A DNA stretch of 64,000 bases from Lysinibacillus parviboronicapiens (GTDB taxonomy: Bacteria > Bacillota > Bacilli > Bacillales_A > Planococcaceae). The position numbers and the translations under genes were made by a program. Positions 15,036 to 23,803 of this stretch are shown in pieces; position 1 is the stretch's first letter, and every line of letters begins with the position of its first letter. The DNA lies in contig NZ_PYWI01000019.1 in NCBI RefSeq assembly GCF_003049575.1, positions 1 through 64,000 of the forward strand. The letters run 5' to 3'. The notes beneath the pieces were generated by a model, which did not search any database, had not been told where the DNA came from, and worked only from the letters and a program-made list of their open reading frames with translations.

Positions 15036-16673
15036 CTATTCACCTACTTTTTGATATTCTAAAAGTTTATTGCGCAGTGCTTCATCACTTGCATAAATGA
15101 ACAGACCCTTAATTCCGCGCTTCATCAAGATATTGATTGAGTTTAGGACGATTTTTTCCTTTGCTTCATTTACATTTTCAATTCCGTCCATACCTGTATA
15201 CGCACCTTTATCCATATACTTACTCGTATCAATGATGATTCCATCTTGAGTAGCGTCATATTGAACAGATGGCCCAAGTACGACCCCAACATAATTTAAA
15301 TCAAAGCCTTGTATCGTATAAATTGAACCAGCTTCATGAACAGTTTCTGCTTTTTCAGCCCATGTATATTTTGTACTTGTTGTATTCCATGGGAGTTGAT
15401 ACTCACCATTTGATTCCTTCACGGAGTATGTCCCACCGTCTTTTTTATGTATGTAATCAAACGTTGATACAACACGACTTAAACCGTGCTTTGTATTTTT
15501 TGCTTTAATTTCATCATGCATGTCTTTCATCGATTCAAACACTTTAAATTCATAGTTATTATCTTTAGGAAGCGGCATTAATTTTTTATGTTTAAACTCG
15601 TTAATCCAATTGATTACGTCATCATTCGCCTGCATACGGAATTGGTTTGTTAACTGGTATTCTTCGTGAAAAGTGCTTAATTTTTTGAGCTCTTCTAATG
15701 TTGCAGCTCCCCATAAGCTCTTCAGTTTCAGCACTTGGTATTGATCATAAATGATGACAACTACCTTCGCTAGCTTTAACAACTCCTCTAAATGATTACT
15801 TCCATGGAAGTTATTGTAAGTATCTGATTTTGTTAACAGTAAATGCGCTTCATCAACGAAAATAATATCAGCCTTTTTTTCCTCTTTTTGCAACGTATTA
15901 ATCAGAGATGTAGGCTTTGCAAAGTTTTTCCCTTTTAAATGCTTCACCTGTTTAGCTATATTTTTATATGTTTTAAACATTTCCTCATGGTTCACGGCTA
16001 AATAATTTTCTGTACGATATAAGTTTGAAGATGCTTCTTCTGCTCTTTCTTGAATGGTGTTGAAAATAGAACTTAAGACAACGCTTTTACCAACGCCCGC
16101 TTCACCTTCAATGACTAATAGACTTCCATACTCACTAGAGCTTTGAGTTACTTGTCTCTCACAAAATTCAAGTACTTTATCTTTTAACTCAAGTTGTTCT
16201 AAAGATAACTCTTTGAATGGAGATAATTTATAAATATCTTTGTTTTCAATCACATGCAGCTCATTGTCGACAAGCTTTTCTTCATATAGCTTTTGCCAAA
16301 GTTCTTTAAACAGTTGTTGATCATAGTAAGACTTGTTGTAGTAGTTGTGGGAAAAATCGCTAGCCGTTTTACTTTTATTTTGAAGCGTATATTTCTCATC
16401 ACCTAGAAAGTAGTTAATCAACTTTGTCTCTAGATGAAACGTTGCTGAACGATTAAACTGTTCATGCTTAATCAAATTTACTTGGTTAATATTTTTACGT
16501 GATTTTAAATGAGCTTTCATACGATTTTTAAAATAAACAGTTTCCCCAATATAAGCTTCTTTTTTGCCATTTAAAACATAAATGACTGGATAATTTAAAT
16601 ACTGTTCTTTGTTGTTGATTTGATTGATACTTTCTTGTACAAATGGCCATGATAGAATTTCAATAGCTGTCAT
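15036..16673 (-). CDS. GIY-YIG nuclease fused to a DUF2075 P-loop ATPase/helicase
   Basis: 545 residues from the ATG at 16,673, which follows ATAAGGAGTAAAGAA; an upstream in-frame ATG lacks a ribosome site. Residues about 28-95 form a GIY-YIG domain (VIYVLNGKKEAYIGET, later N-R-M-K-A-H). A DUF2075-type helicase core follows, with Walker A GEAGVGKS (about 190-197), Walker B IIFVDEAHLLL and a downstream motif QFRMQANDDVINW. It is coupled to the MazG-like gene, an association I recall from other bacteria. It probably processes nucleic acid structures. A role in phage or plasmid restriction is likely but unproven. Confidence 0.85.
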   Translation of the reverse strand: MTAIEILSWPFVQESINQINNKEQYLNYPVIYVLNGKKEAYIGETVYFKNRMKAHLKSRKNINQVNLIKHEQFNRSATFHLETKLINYFLGDEKYTLQNKSKTASDFSHNYYNKSYYDQQLFKELWQKLYEEKLVDNELHVIENKDIYKLSPFKELSLEQLELKDKVLEFCERQVTQSSSEYGSLLVIEGEAGVGKSVVLSSIFNTIQERAEEASSNLYRTENYLAVNHEEMFKTYKNIAKQVKHLKGKNFAKPTSLINTLQKEEKKADIIFVDEAHLLLTKSDTYNNFHGSNHLEELLKLAKVVVIIYDQYQVLKLKSLWGAATLEELKKLSTFHEEYQLTNQFRMQANDDVINWINEFKHKKLMPLPKDNNYEFKVFESMKDMHDEIKAKNTKHGLSRVVSTFDYIHKKDGGTYSVKESNGEYQLPWNTTSTKYTWAEKAETVHEAGSIYTIQGFDLNYVGVVLGPSVQYDATQDGIIIDTSKYMDKGAYTGMDGIENVNEAKEKIVLNSINILMKRGIKGLFIYASDEALRNKLLEYQKVGE

Positions 16674-16893
16674 TTCTTTACTCCTTATCACTTTGTAAAA
16701 CAATTTCTTCATTATATTTTTTAATACATTCTAAAAAATCCTACTTTGAACTGTAAAAGTTGTAGATACATTGCAATGACTAATAAAATTAAACCCTATA
16801 AAAATAATCAATTCTTTTCATCAACTTTGAGAAACTAATAATTTCGTTATAGCTTTTATCTTTTATTCCTGCTTTTGGCATCCACCAATACAG

Positions 16894-16933
16894 AACCTTA
16901 GTTTCCATATTTAAAGGGAAACTAAGGTTTTTA
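16894..16933. terminator. Second copy of the module-border hairpin
   Basis: AACCTTAGTTTCC pairs with GGAAACTAAGGTT and is followed by T5. It lies between divergent genes, where no terminator is needed. With only a few differences from 14,612-14,653, it looks like a duplicated border. The rest of 16,713-17,102 holds no gene. Confidence 0.6.
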
Positions 16934-17102
16934 AACAGCTGTATTTCACCTGTTAACTAAATCTAAGCCTGTTTGTTGTTGCACTCCTAATTACCTGCTT
17001 TTTTCATAATTTTTACATTCCGTATTTCTTTTTTAGTATACTTACTATTATATAGAAAAAATGCGATTAATCGAATAATAATTAGAAAGTGAATGATGCA
17101 AT

Positions 17103-17990
17103 ATGGATATGGACCAATTCGAGCATTTATTAACTTTAGATGAAAGTGAAATTTTGGATTTTAAGAAGACGTTTTATGTAAAAGAGCGTTATGTAGACCT
17201 ACTTACAGATGTAATTGCTTTTGCGAATGCTCACAGTAAAAATTCTAAATATATTGTCTGTGGTGTTAAAGAGGAGAAGGGTGTTAAGGATTTGGTTGGA
17301 CTAGACTCATTCACAGATCAGTCTATAATTGAACAACTAATTTTCGAAAACATAGAACCTTTCTTATCCTTCAAGTTGCATGCTATTTCCTATCAAGAAA
17401 AGCGATTTCATGTAATAGAAATCAGACCTGAAAAACGGCCTTATCTTTTAAAGAAACAATATGGCACTTTAAATAAAGGCTTCATGAAAATCAGACGCAG
17501 TGCTACAAACGATTTCACCACCCGCGCGGATTTAGATAAAATGTACAACGAGGGACAAGTGAAGTTACAGGTTTCAGATGGCTTCTTATATGCAACAAAA
17601 CCTGAATTAGGCTGCGCTGAGTTAAAATGTAGATTAAGTAACCACACTGATAAAACAACAACAATCGTATGGGGCTGTTTAGAGATATACGAAGGTGAAA
17701 CTAAACTAACTGAGCATAGATTATACGGGATAAAAGACAACCACGAAGGCGCAGACTTCCAACTAAAATTAACGCCTAAAGATGAAATTGTAACTGACTT
17801 TCATTTTGGCTTCACCTCATCACAATGCTTTCCATTAGCAGTTGATGAAGATGGAGTTACCCAAAAAACACTTACATATAAAGTAATATTAATCGATGTT
17901 GATGATAACGAGTATACTGCCATCTATCACAAAGGATTTTTACTTGTTAAGGGAGAATTTCTTTGGAAAGTGAAGTTAAAAAATAAATAG
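17103..17990 (+). CDS. AlbA_2 (Schlafen-like) domain protein
   Basis: 295 residues. The first 150 match the AlbA_2 domain: ESEILDFKKTFYVKE (the LE/DFKK signature), DVIAFANAHSKNSKYIVCGV, and the later EIRPEKRPYLLKK. The C-terminal half is beta-rich and not recognised (LKCRLSNHTDKTTTIVWGCL). AlbA_2 proteins bind nucleic acid and are common in mobile islands, either as regulators or in defence-like modules. Its ribosome site is weak. It is followed 24 bp later by the nuclease-like gene, and the two probably form an operon. Confidence 0.75.
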   Translation: MDMDQFEHLLTLDESEILDFKKTFYVKERYVDLLTDVIAFANAHSKNSKYIVCGVKEEKGVKDLVGLDSFTDQSIIEQLIFENIEPFLSFKLHAISYQEKRFHVIEIRPEKRPYLLKKQYGTLNKGFMKIRRSATNDFTTRADLDKMYNEGQVKLQVSDGFLYATKPELGCAELKCRLSNHTDKTTTIVWGCLEIYEGETKLTEHRLYGIKDNHEGADFQLKLTPKDEIVTDFHFGFTSSQCFPLAVDEDGVTQKTLTYKVILIDVDDNEYTAIYHKGFLLVKGEFLWKVKLKNK

Positions 17991-18013
17991 AAATTTAATG
18001 CGGGGGATTTAAA

Positions 18014-18934
18014 ATGGGAGACATAAAGTTTTACAAAATCGACAACGATAATATTCAAGAGCTACAAGGAAAATCTATTGCTTTAGAAAAATCGTTACAG
18101 AGTTTAATCGAGGGTAACCTTGATACATTTTTAGGGATTCGCTTTTTAGCTTCAGAATATTCAACTGGGAAAAAACATGGTGGGCGTATAGATACATTAG
18201 GAATCGATGAAAATCACTCTCCTGTTATTATCGAATATAAGCGATCTATGAATGAAAACGTTATGAACCAAGGTTTGTATTATTTAGACTGGCTACTAGA
18301 CCATAAAGCTGAATTTCAATTACTCGTTTTAAATAAATTTGGCCAAGATTTCGCAAACAAAATTGATTGGAGCAGTCCACGTTTACTATGTATCGCTGGT
18401 AGTTTCACAAAATACGACGAGCATGCTGTTCAGCAGATCAACCGCAATATCGAACTTTACCAATATAAGCATTACGATGAAGGGTTCTTAATGTTAGATT
18501 TAGTAAATGCAACGATGGCACAAACTGTACTTACAGAAATGTCTGCTAATATTTCTTCAACAGATAAGCCTAAAGCATGGAAAACGATTGCAGTTTATAT
18601 GGCCCAAGCAGATACAGAGCTCATTAATCGATACGAGGCACTCAAAGCATTCTTATTCGCTTTAAGTGATGATGTACAAGAAAGCATTTTAAAGTATTAC
18701 ATTGCCTTTAAACGTATTAAAAACTTCGCATGTGTTGAATTACGTACACAAAATAATATCCTCCTTGTATACGTAAAAGTAGATCCAACGACAATAGAAT
18801 TAGAACCCGGTTTTACTCGAGACGTTCGAAACATCGGTCACTACGGCACAGGTGATTTAGAAATCCAAATTAAAAATGATACTGACTTTGAAAAAGCGAA
18901 GGAATTGATCGTTAAATCTTTTGAGGTTAGTTGA
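18014..18934 (+). CDS. PD-(D/E)xK-type nuclease-like protein (DUF91/DUF5655)
   Basis: 306 residues, with GCGGGGGATTTAAA before the ATG. A likely active site is GGRIDTLGID followed by PVIIEYKRSM, the D...E-x-K pattern of PD-(D/E)xK nucleases; DUF91 is the family that includes NucS-like enzymes. The C-terminal 110 residues resemble DUF5655 (FKRIKNFACVELRTQNNILL). Proteins with this pairing are common and their substrate is not settled. The preceding AlbA_2 gene and the strong terminator behind it define a two-gene unit. Confidence 0.75.
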   Translation: MGDIKFYKIDNDNIQELQGKSIALEKSLQSLIEGNLDTFLGIRFLASEYSTGKKHGGRIDTLGIDENHSPVIIEYKRSMNENVMNQGLYYLDWLLDHKAEFQLLVLNKFGQDFANKIDWSSPRLLCIAGSFTKYDEHAVQQINRNIELYQYKHYDEGFLMLDLVNATMAQTVLTEMSANISSTDKPKAWKTIAVYMAQADTELINRYEALKAFLFALSDDVQESILKYYIAFKRIKNFACVELRTQNNILLVYVKVDPTTIELEPGFTRDVRNIGHYGTGDLEIQIKNDTDFEKAKELIVKSFEVS

Positions 18935-18960
18935 TATTATTTAATGGGATCGATAAATAT

Positions 18961-18997
18961 ATAAAAGCACACCAACTATCAGTTTGGTGTGCTTTAC
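18961..18997 (+). terminator. Terminator of the AlbA_2/DUF91 unit
   Basis: AAAGCACACCAA pairs with TTGGTGTGCTTT. It lies 27 bp after the stop. The following 18,998-19,253 hold no gene. Confidence 0.75.
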
Positions 18998-19253
18998 TGT
19001 TCCATTGTAAAAAATAAAATGAAGATTTTTTAACCATAAATGAAAATGACCCCCTAATTCAAACTGTTGGCGTATTTTAATAGGAGGCCATTCGATAAAT
19101 ATTCAGTTCTGTTAAAACTAGGTTAGATAAAGTGTAGCATATTGTCTTTTAATTCTCCACTCCCAGAAAAGAAGAAAAAAATTAAAATTACTCTTAAAAT
19201 ATTTAAATTCGTGGGCTATATTGTTTTATACCAAAAGCAAAGGAGCCATTAAA

Positions 19254-19502
19254 ATGACAGAACGAGCATTAAAACTATATCTAGAAGAATTGAAAATTGA
19301 AATAATTACAGCTATTACTGAGCAAATATCCAAACCTAATAAACAGTTACTCACAGTTAGGGAGGCCGCAGAATATTTAGGAGTATCATATAATACATTT
19401 CAAAAATTTAGGTACGAGGGATTAAAAATATTTGAAGTGGACGGCATTAAACGAATTTATAAACATGAGTTAGACAAATTTATTGAAGATAATTGCTATT
19501 AA
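19254..19502 (+). CDS. Excisionase-like helix-turn-helix protein
   Basis: 82 residues from the ATG at 19,254, which follows AAAGGAGCCATTAAA; an upstream in-frame start adds 11 residues without a ribosome site. After a short helix, TVREAAEYLGVSYNTFQKFR and VDGIKRIYKHELDKFIE form the MerR-type winged helix of HTH_17/excisionase proteins. It lies 14 bp before an integrase gene, the usual layout for an Xis that binds attachment-site arms and drives excision. Confidence 0.8.
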   Translation: MTERALKLYLEELKIEIITAITEQISKPNKQLLTVREAAEYLGVSYNTFQKFRYEGLKIFEVDGIKRIYKHELDKFIEDNCY

Positions 19503-19516
19503 TGGAGGGTATATAA

Positions 19517-20638
19517 ATGGCCAAAATTAAAGCAATAAAACCATATAAATTAGCAGCTGGTGAAACCCGCTATAAATTCAAAATTTATTTAGGAACTAAT
19601 CCTATTACAGGTAAACGAATTGAAACTACTCGTCGTGGATTTAAAACAATTACTGCCGCTACTAACGAATATTTACGTCTTAAAATAAAATTTAAAGATG
19701 GATATCGCCCAGAGAAAAAGACATATAGTGATATTTATAATGAATGGTTATCAATTTATCAAAAATCAGTTAAATCTTCGACCCTTCATAAAACAAAGCA
19801 ACTTTTTCACGATCATATTCTTCCATGTTTAGGCCACGTTAAAATACAATCAATTACTTACAAACATTGCGAGAACGCAGCATTCATTTGGTATGATCAA
19901 TTAAAAAAACACAAAACAGTCGAACATTATGCAGCCAAAGTATTTGATTATGCGAGGAAATTAGGTGTTATTGAACGAAATCCCATGAAGGATGTAACGA
20001 CACCCATTAAAAAGCAAAAGGAATCCTCCAAAGACTACTATAGCCGTGAAGAACTAATAGAGTTTTTAGAAGCTACTAAAAATGAAGATATAAAAAAGTA
20101 TGCTTATTTACGGCTGCTATGCTATACAGGTATTAGGCGAGGAGAAGGTTTTTCCTTACAATGGAGTGACATCAATTTTTATAAGAAGGAAATTACAATT
20201 AACAAAGCTGTCACCTATGATGAAAATGGGAAATTAATTATTTCAACTACTAAAACATCTGATCATAGACTATTAAAGATTGATGATCGCACACTTACAA
20301 TTTTAAATGAATGGAAGCAAATTCAATCTGATTTGCATTGTAATATAAGTACTGATAACCTTGTATTTTCTAATAAACAAAATAATATTTCTTATCCTTC
20401 AAAAGCGTGGGACTGGTGCAATAAAATTCAAGAAAAATATAAACTTAAAAAGATTTCACCTCACGACCTAAGACGTACACATGCAACAATGTACTATATG
20501 AGTGGCGCAACACATTATGAAATTAAGAAAAGGTTAGGTCATAGCTTTAAAGATATTACTTCAGATGTTTATATTATCGAAACGGATGAAATCAAGAATA
20601 ATGCGTTTGAAAACTATATTCGATATATGAATTACTAG
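19517..20638 (+). CDS. Phage-type tyrosine integrase, 373 aa
   Basis: GGAGGGTATATAA precedes the ATG. An N-terminal AP2-like arm-binding domain (KIYLGTNPITGKRIETTRRG), a SAM-like domain (about 70-160) and a catalytic domain are present. The catalytic residues are Arg in YTGIRRGEGFSL, HDLRRTHAT, GHSFKDI and a Tyr in SDVYIIETD. It is a clear relative of the integrase at 22,523 (shared TTRRGFK start and layout) but too different to be a recent copy. Its stop codon overlaps the first bases of repeat copy B, the position where an attachment site would normally lie. Confidence 0.9.
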   Translation: MAKIKAIKPYKLAAGETRYKFKIYLGTNPITGKRIETTRRGFKTITAATNEYLRLKIKFKDGYRPEKKTYSDIYNEWLSIYQKSVKSSTLHKTKQLFHDHILPCLGHVKIQSITYKHCENAAFIWYDQLKKHKTVEHYAAKVFDYARKLGVIERNPMKDVTTPIKKQKESSKDYYSREELIEFLEATKNEDIKKYAYLRLLCYTGIRRGEGFSLQWSDINFYKKEITINKAVTYDENGKLIISTTKTSDHRLLKIDDRTLTILNEWKQIQSDLHCNISTDNLVFSNKQNNISYPSKAWDWCNKIQEKYKLKKISPHDLRRTHATMYYMSGATHYEIKKRLGHSFKDITSDVYIIETDEIKNNAFENYIRYMNY

Positions 20639-20651
20639 AACAAGTTTATTT

Positions 20652-20735
20652 GTAAGCCCGTAATCAAACCAACGCATAAAAATGAGCAGTGTCCCTAGGT
20701 ACGTATCAATTTGAAGGAGGTGCTTTTCTTACATC
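20652..20735 (-). repeat. Dispersed repeat, copy B (inverted)
   Basis: On the minus strand it reads TAAGAAAAGCACCTCCTTC to GGTTTGATTACGGGCTTAC, matching copies A and C. Similarity to copy C continues outward to 20,636 (AGAACAAGT). From GTAAGCCC to GGAGGTGC the spacing is the same in B and C (73 bp counted from TGTAAGCCC). B and C face each other and bound the 20.6-22.4 kb cassette. Confidence 0.7.
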
Positions 20736-20916
20736 CCTAATGCATGGAATATCATTTTCATCGCAGATAGAATAAAAGTGGTATTCTATGCAACTCACCC
20801 TTTTTGTTGCGTCTGTACTACTTATTCACTTTAACAGCCCCTAAAATCGGCAAAAAACTCCTATGAATCGCACAGGAGTTTTATGCATAAAAATTTCGAA
20901 AATTCATATTTTCATA

Positions 20917-20960
20917 TTGACAAAACACAAATAGCCATCTTATAATATATTATAAGATGG
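20917..20960 (+). promoter_or_regulatory. Promoter with a 26-bp perfect palindrome over the -10
   Basis: TTGACA (20,917-20,922), an 18-bp spacer and TATAAT (20,941-20,946) make a strong sigma-A promoter. The -10 lies inside a perfect 26-bp palindrome (20,935-20,960; half-site CCATCTTATAATA). That is the layout of a repressor operator covering the -10. Confidence 0.65.
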
Positions 20961-21228
20961 AGTAAAAATGTACTCTATTAAATCTTTTCTTCATTTGGTC
21001 TGATGCTGGTAACATCAGATTTGGTTATTTTCTAACTCAATTTATTATGTAGGTTAATACGTTTATATCTTATAATAAAACGAAGATCGAAAGCAAGAGG
21101 TAATTTGTGTTATTTGCAAATTTCACATTACGTTCGATTTTCGTTCGAGTATTACTTATAGATGTAAAATACATATGATTAGTTGAAATAACCCTCTAAT
21201 GGAGCAGAATTAGGAGGGTTGGATTTTT
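20953..21228 (+). ncRNA. Candidate small RNA or leader in the inverted-repeat cassette
   Basis: From the promoter above to a terminator at 21,190-21,228 no credible gene is present; the only frame encodes 11 residues without a ribosome site. The segment contains hairpin CTGATG/CATCAG near 21,000 and a 13-bp stem AACGAAGATCGAA/TTCGATTTTCGTT (21,079-21,145) with an inner GTAAT/ATTAC stem. It could be an independent RNA or the regulated leader of the 312-aa gene. Confidence 0.35.
21190..21228 (+). terminator. Terminator upstream of the 312-aa gene
   Basis: AACCCTCTAAT pairs with ATTAGGAGGGTT (one bulge) and is followed by GGATTTTT. It lies about 60 bp before the next start codon, so it is either the end of an upstream RNA or an attenuator. 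Confidence 0.6.
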
Positions 21229-21289
21229 ATAATTAAATAGATACATTGCTTACTCCATTTAAAATATTAAATTTTAAGGAGAATGCAAC

Positions 21290-22228
21290 TTGAAAATTAC
21301 AGAAAAAAAAAGAATTAGAAATTCAGAAAAATATATGTCTCACATCAATGAAGGTGGTAAGGCAAATATTGGAGTTGCTATCACGGCGGAAGTTGCAAGG
21401 AAGCTACAAGAAATTGGATTTAAAACTTTACTATCAGGTGAATCCCTAGTACCCGCACCAAAATTTGGTCCTGTTAGTAAATTCAACGTAAACGGAAAAG
21501 ATGTACCACAAAAGGACAAGCCCAAAGAAACTGTTTACCGTCAGCAACATTGGTCATGGACGGACTGGGGTGGAAATTCTCACTCTCGTACCGTGGATAT
21601 TCCCTACCAACGTTATCCGAGAAAATGGATTCCAGCCCCATGGGTAGAGTTGATGATTGTACAGTCAGGTGAAAACAAGTTTGTGATTGCTGGAGATACT
21701 ATTACTAAAGGTCAAACAGAAGAAACGGACATCGTCCATCGTATCAATCTTATGTTGGCGATTTTTAAACAAGCTGAAATCTTTCAGGAGAATTTGGAAC
21801 GATACGAAGTGCCAAGAACGGTCAAACTTGGCTGGGATATACTTCCTGAGGGAGAAATGCCGTGGGAGACATTCAAACATCATCTTACACCTGTACTCAA
21901 CAGTAAATCGAAGGGCAAAAAAATCATTATTGCTGAACGACTTGAAACAATTTCTAAATACAATCCAGATTTCCATGCTATCGGAGACAATGGTTATCAA
22001 GGATACATCATTTTTGGCTTTACGAGGGAGAATCTTTATATCTTCGAAAACGCTGAATATGGCAATGCCACGTATGTATTTGAAGGCGATTGGGAACAGC
22101 TTTCCAAAATGACAAAAGCCGAAATTATTGCTTCCAATATCCATAAGCATCGCTTTGTGCATCTTGATGGCTGGAAGAGACAAATTGCAGAACTATTTCC
22201 TCATCACACCGATAAAAAAATCTCTTAA
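21290..22228 (+). CDS. Hypothetical protein, 312 aa, cassette cargo
   Basis: Start at TTG after TAAGGAGAATGCAAC. No family is recognised. The N-terminal 100 residues are basic with a Trp-rich turn (RQQHWSWTDWGG). The middle (KFVIAGDTITKGQTEETDIV) and the C-terminal half (GDNGYQGYIIFGFTRENLYI; YVFEGDWEQLSKMTKAEII) look alpha/beta and cytosolic. GC content and codon use look clearly higher than in the surrounding island genes, pointing to a different donor. It is the only gene between the inverted repeats B and C and has its own strong terminator. Confidence 0.65.
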   Translation: MKITEKKRIRNSEKYMSHINEGGKANIGVAITAEVARKLQEIGFKTLLSGESLVPAPKFGPVSKFNVNGKDVPQKDKPKETVYRQQHWSWTDWGGNSHSRTVDIPYQRYPRKWIPAPWVELMIVQSGENKFVIAGDTITKGQTEETDIVHRINLMLAIFKQAEIFQENLERYEVPRTVKLGWDILPEGEMPWETFKHHLTPVLNSKSKGKKIIIAERLETISKYNPDFHAIGDNGYQGYIIFGFTRENLYIFENAEYGNATYVFEGDWEQLSKMTKAEIIASNIHKHRFVHLDGWKRQIAELFPHHTDKKIS

Positions 22229-22239
22229 TATATTTTTTT

Positions 22240-22272
22240 AAAAGAGCATGGTTCTTACAGCCATGCTCTTTT
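22240..22272. terminator. Bidirectional terminator of the cassette gene
   Basis: AAAAGAGCATGG pairs perfectly with CCATGCTCTTTT across an 8-9-base loop. Confidence 0.8.
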
Positions 22273-22303
22273 CATTCCATAAAGTATGCTACTATTCAGT
22301 GTT

Positions 22304-22387
22304 GGCATAAGAATGGCACCTCCTTCGTTTATTATGTCGTTCCGGAAGTGTCAAACTATTTATATGCGTGTTTGATTAAGGGCTTAC
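22304..22387 (+). repeat. Dispersed repeat, copy C
   Basis: Reads GGCATAAGAATGGCACCTCC to TGTTTGATTAAGGGCTTAC, the same orientation as copy A and opposite to copy B. The match to B continues outward to about 22,406 (AGACTTGTTCT). It lies between the 312-aa gene and the ssrA-proximal integrase. Confidence 0.7.
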
Positions 22388-22522
22388 ATTTTTTTAGACT
22401 TGTTCTTTTTTTGTCTGCAAACTCTAATTTGTCTTCAAACCCAATACATAATATGATAAGTATGTAAGGTACTACCCTACCTCACACTCTGTCTCCGTAA
22501 GCAGTACAGAGGAGGAATTACT

Positions 22523-23686
22523 TTGGCGAGAAATCCCCAAATCAAAGAGTACACATTAAAAGATGGCGAAAAGCGTTTTATGTTTAAGTTTTACCTTGGT
22601 ACAGATTCATTAACTGGAAAGCCTTTAACCACTACTCGACGTGGTTTCAAATCACGTAAAGAAGCTCAAGATGCTATGAAGCAGTTACAGCTCGAGGTAT
22701 ACAGTGGCACATATAAAAAACAACAATATGAAACGTATCAAGATATTTATAACATGTGGGTTGAGCAGTACGAAAACAGCGTTGAAGAAAGTACATTTGT
22801 AAAAACTATCGGTATCTTTAAAAATCACATTTTACCTGCTATGGGTACTTATAAAGTTGACAAGATTGATATTGCAACTTGCCAAAAGCATGTAAATCAG
22901 TGGGCCAAGAAGCTAAAGCGGTTTCGCATGGTTAAGTCCTATGCTGCAAAAGTTCTCGATTATGCGATTAAACATGGCTACATTGATAAAAATCCTTTTA
23001 CATTGGTTGAGATGCCTAAGAAGCGAAAGCAAATCGTTTTAGATGAGGCAGAATTTGAAAACTTTTACGAACGAGAACAATTAATAAAACTACTTCAAAG
23101 CTTTGAACAGCAAGATAATCTAATGGTTTATACAATATTTCATGTATTGGGCTATTCAGGTATGCGTAAAGGCGAGGTATTAGCACTGACGTGGAATGAT
23201 ATCAACTTTGAGCGAAGTGAAATTCGTATTAACAAAGCGATTTCACGCGGCAAGGATTGTCAATTGTACCTGAAGACAACTAAAAATGGTGTAGTACGAA
23301 CAATTAAAATGGATGAAACGTCAATGTCTTTACTATCAAAATGGAAGTTCCAGCAAAGTAAGGTTTATTTAGAAAAAGGCATTAATACATCTAATAAAAA
23401 ACAACTCGTATTTAGCAATAAACATAACCGCTTCATCCAACCTGTTCAAACGCAAAAGTGGCTCCATAAAGTAATTGATAAATACAAGCTTCAGCCTATT
23501 ACTACACATGGTTTACGCCATACCCATTGCTCACTATTATTTGAAGCGGGTGCAAGTATTAAAGAAGTACAGGAGAGGCTAGGACATACAGATGTTAAAA
23601 CGACAATGGACATTTATACCCATGTAACCAAGAAAACCAAAGCTAGCACCATTGAAAAATTTGATGCATACATCAATTCACGCTAA
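22523..23686 (+). CDS. Integrase of the ssrA island, 387 aa
   Basis: TTG start preceded by GAGGAGGAATTAC. An arm-binding N-terminus (KFYLGTDSLTGKPLTTTRRG), a core-binding domain (about 65-165) and a full catalytic set are present: Arg in YSGMRKGEVLAL, Lys in the beta-hairpin near KTTKNG, HGLRHTHCS, GHTDVKTTMD and the Tyr of IYTHV. It ends 118 bp before the repeat that overlaps ssrA, with TTTGACC repeats between. Location and orientation make it the enzyme that inserted the island. A dedicated excisionase is not adjacent; the one at 19,254 belongs with the other integrase. Confidence 0.92.
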   Translation: MARNPQIKEYTLKDGEKRFMFKFYLGTDSLTGKPLTTTRRGFKSRKEAQDAMKQLQLEVYSGTYKKQQYETYQDIYNMWVEQYENSVEESTFVKTIGIFKNHILPAMGTYKVDKIDIATCQKHVNQWAKKLKRFRMVKSYAAKVLDYAIKHGYIDKNPFTLVEMPKKRKQIVLDEAEFENFYEREQLIKLLQSFEQQDNLMVYTIFHVLGYSGMRKGEVLALTWNDINFERSEIRINKAISRGKDCQLYLKTTKNGVVRTIKMDETSMSLLSKWKFQQSKVYLEKGINTSNKKQLVFSNKHNRFIQPVQTQKWLHKVIDKYKLQPITTHGLRHTHCSLLFEAGASIKEVQERLGHTDVKTTMDIYTHVTKKTKASTIEKFDAYINSR

Positions 23687-23689
23687 TTC

Positions 23690-23735
23690 TTTGACCTAAT
23701 TTTGACCTAGTTTGACCCAAAAAATGACCCAAAAG
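23690..23735. other. Candidate integrase arm-binding repeats, right side
   Basis: Four tandem copies of a TTTGACCT/TTTGACCC/ATGACCC motif lie between the integrase stop and the attachment repeat. Two similar motifs occur at the left end (352-372). They probably represent the P and P' arms of attP. Confidence 0.5.
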
Positions 23736-23803
23736 CGTTTGATATTAGTTGAAAGTTTTTGAAATAAAAAAAGCGCCAAACCCTTGATATATCAAAGAAT
23801 TTG

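Noticed and set aside
21665-22183. Antisense genes over the 312-aa gene (a 172-aa frame on the minus strand and a 141-aa frame on the plus strand)
   Set aside because: No ribosome site and no family resemblance; they are shadows of the supported gene with its own start and terminators.
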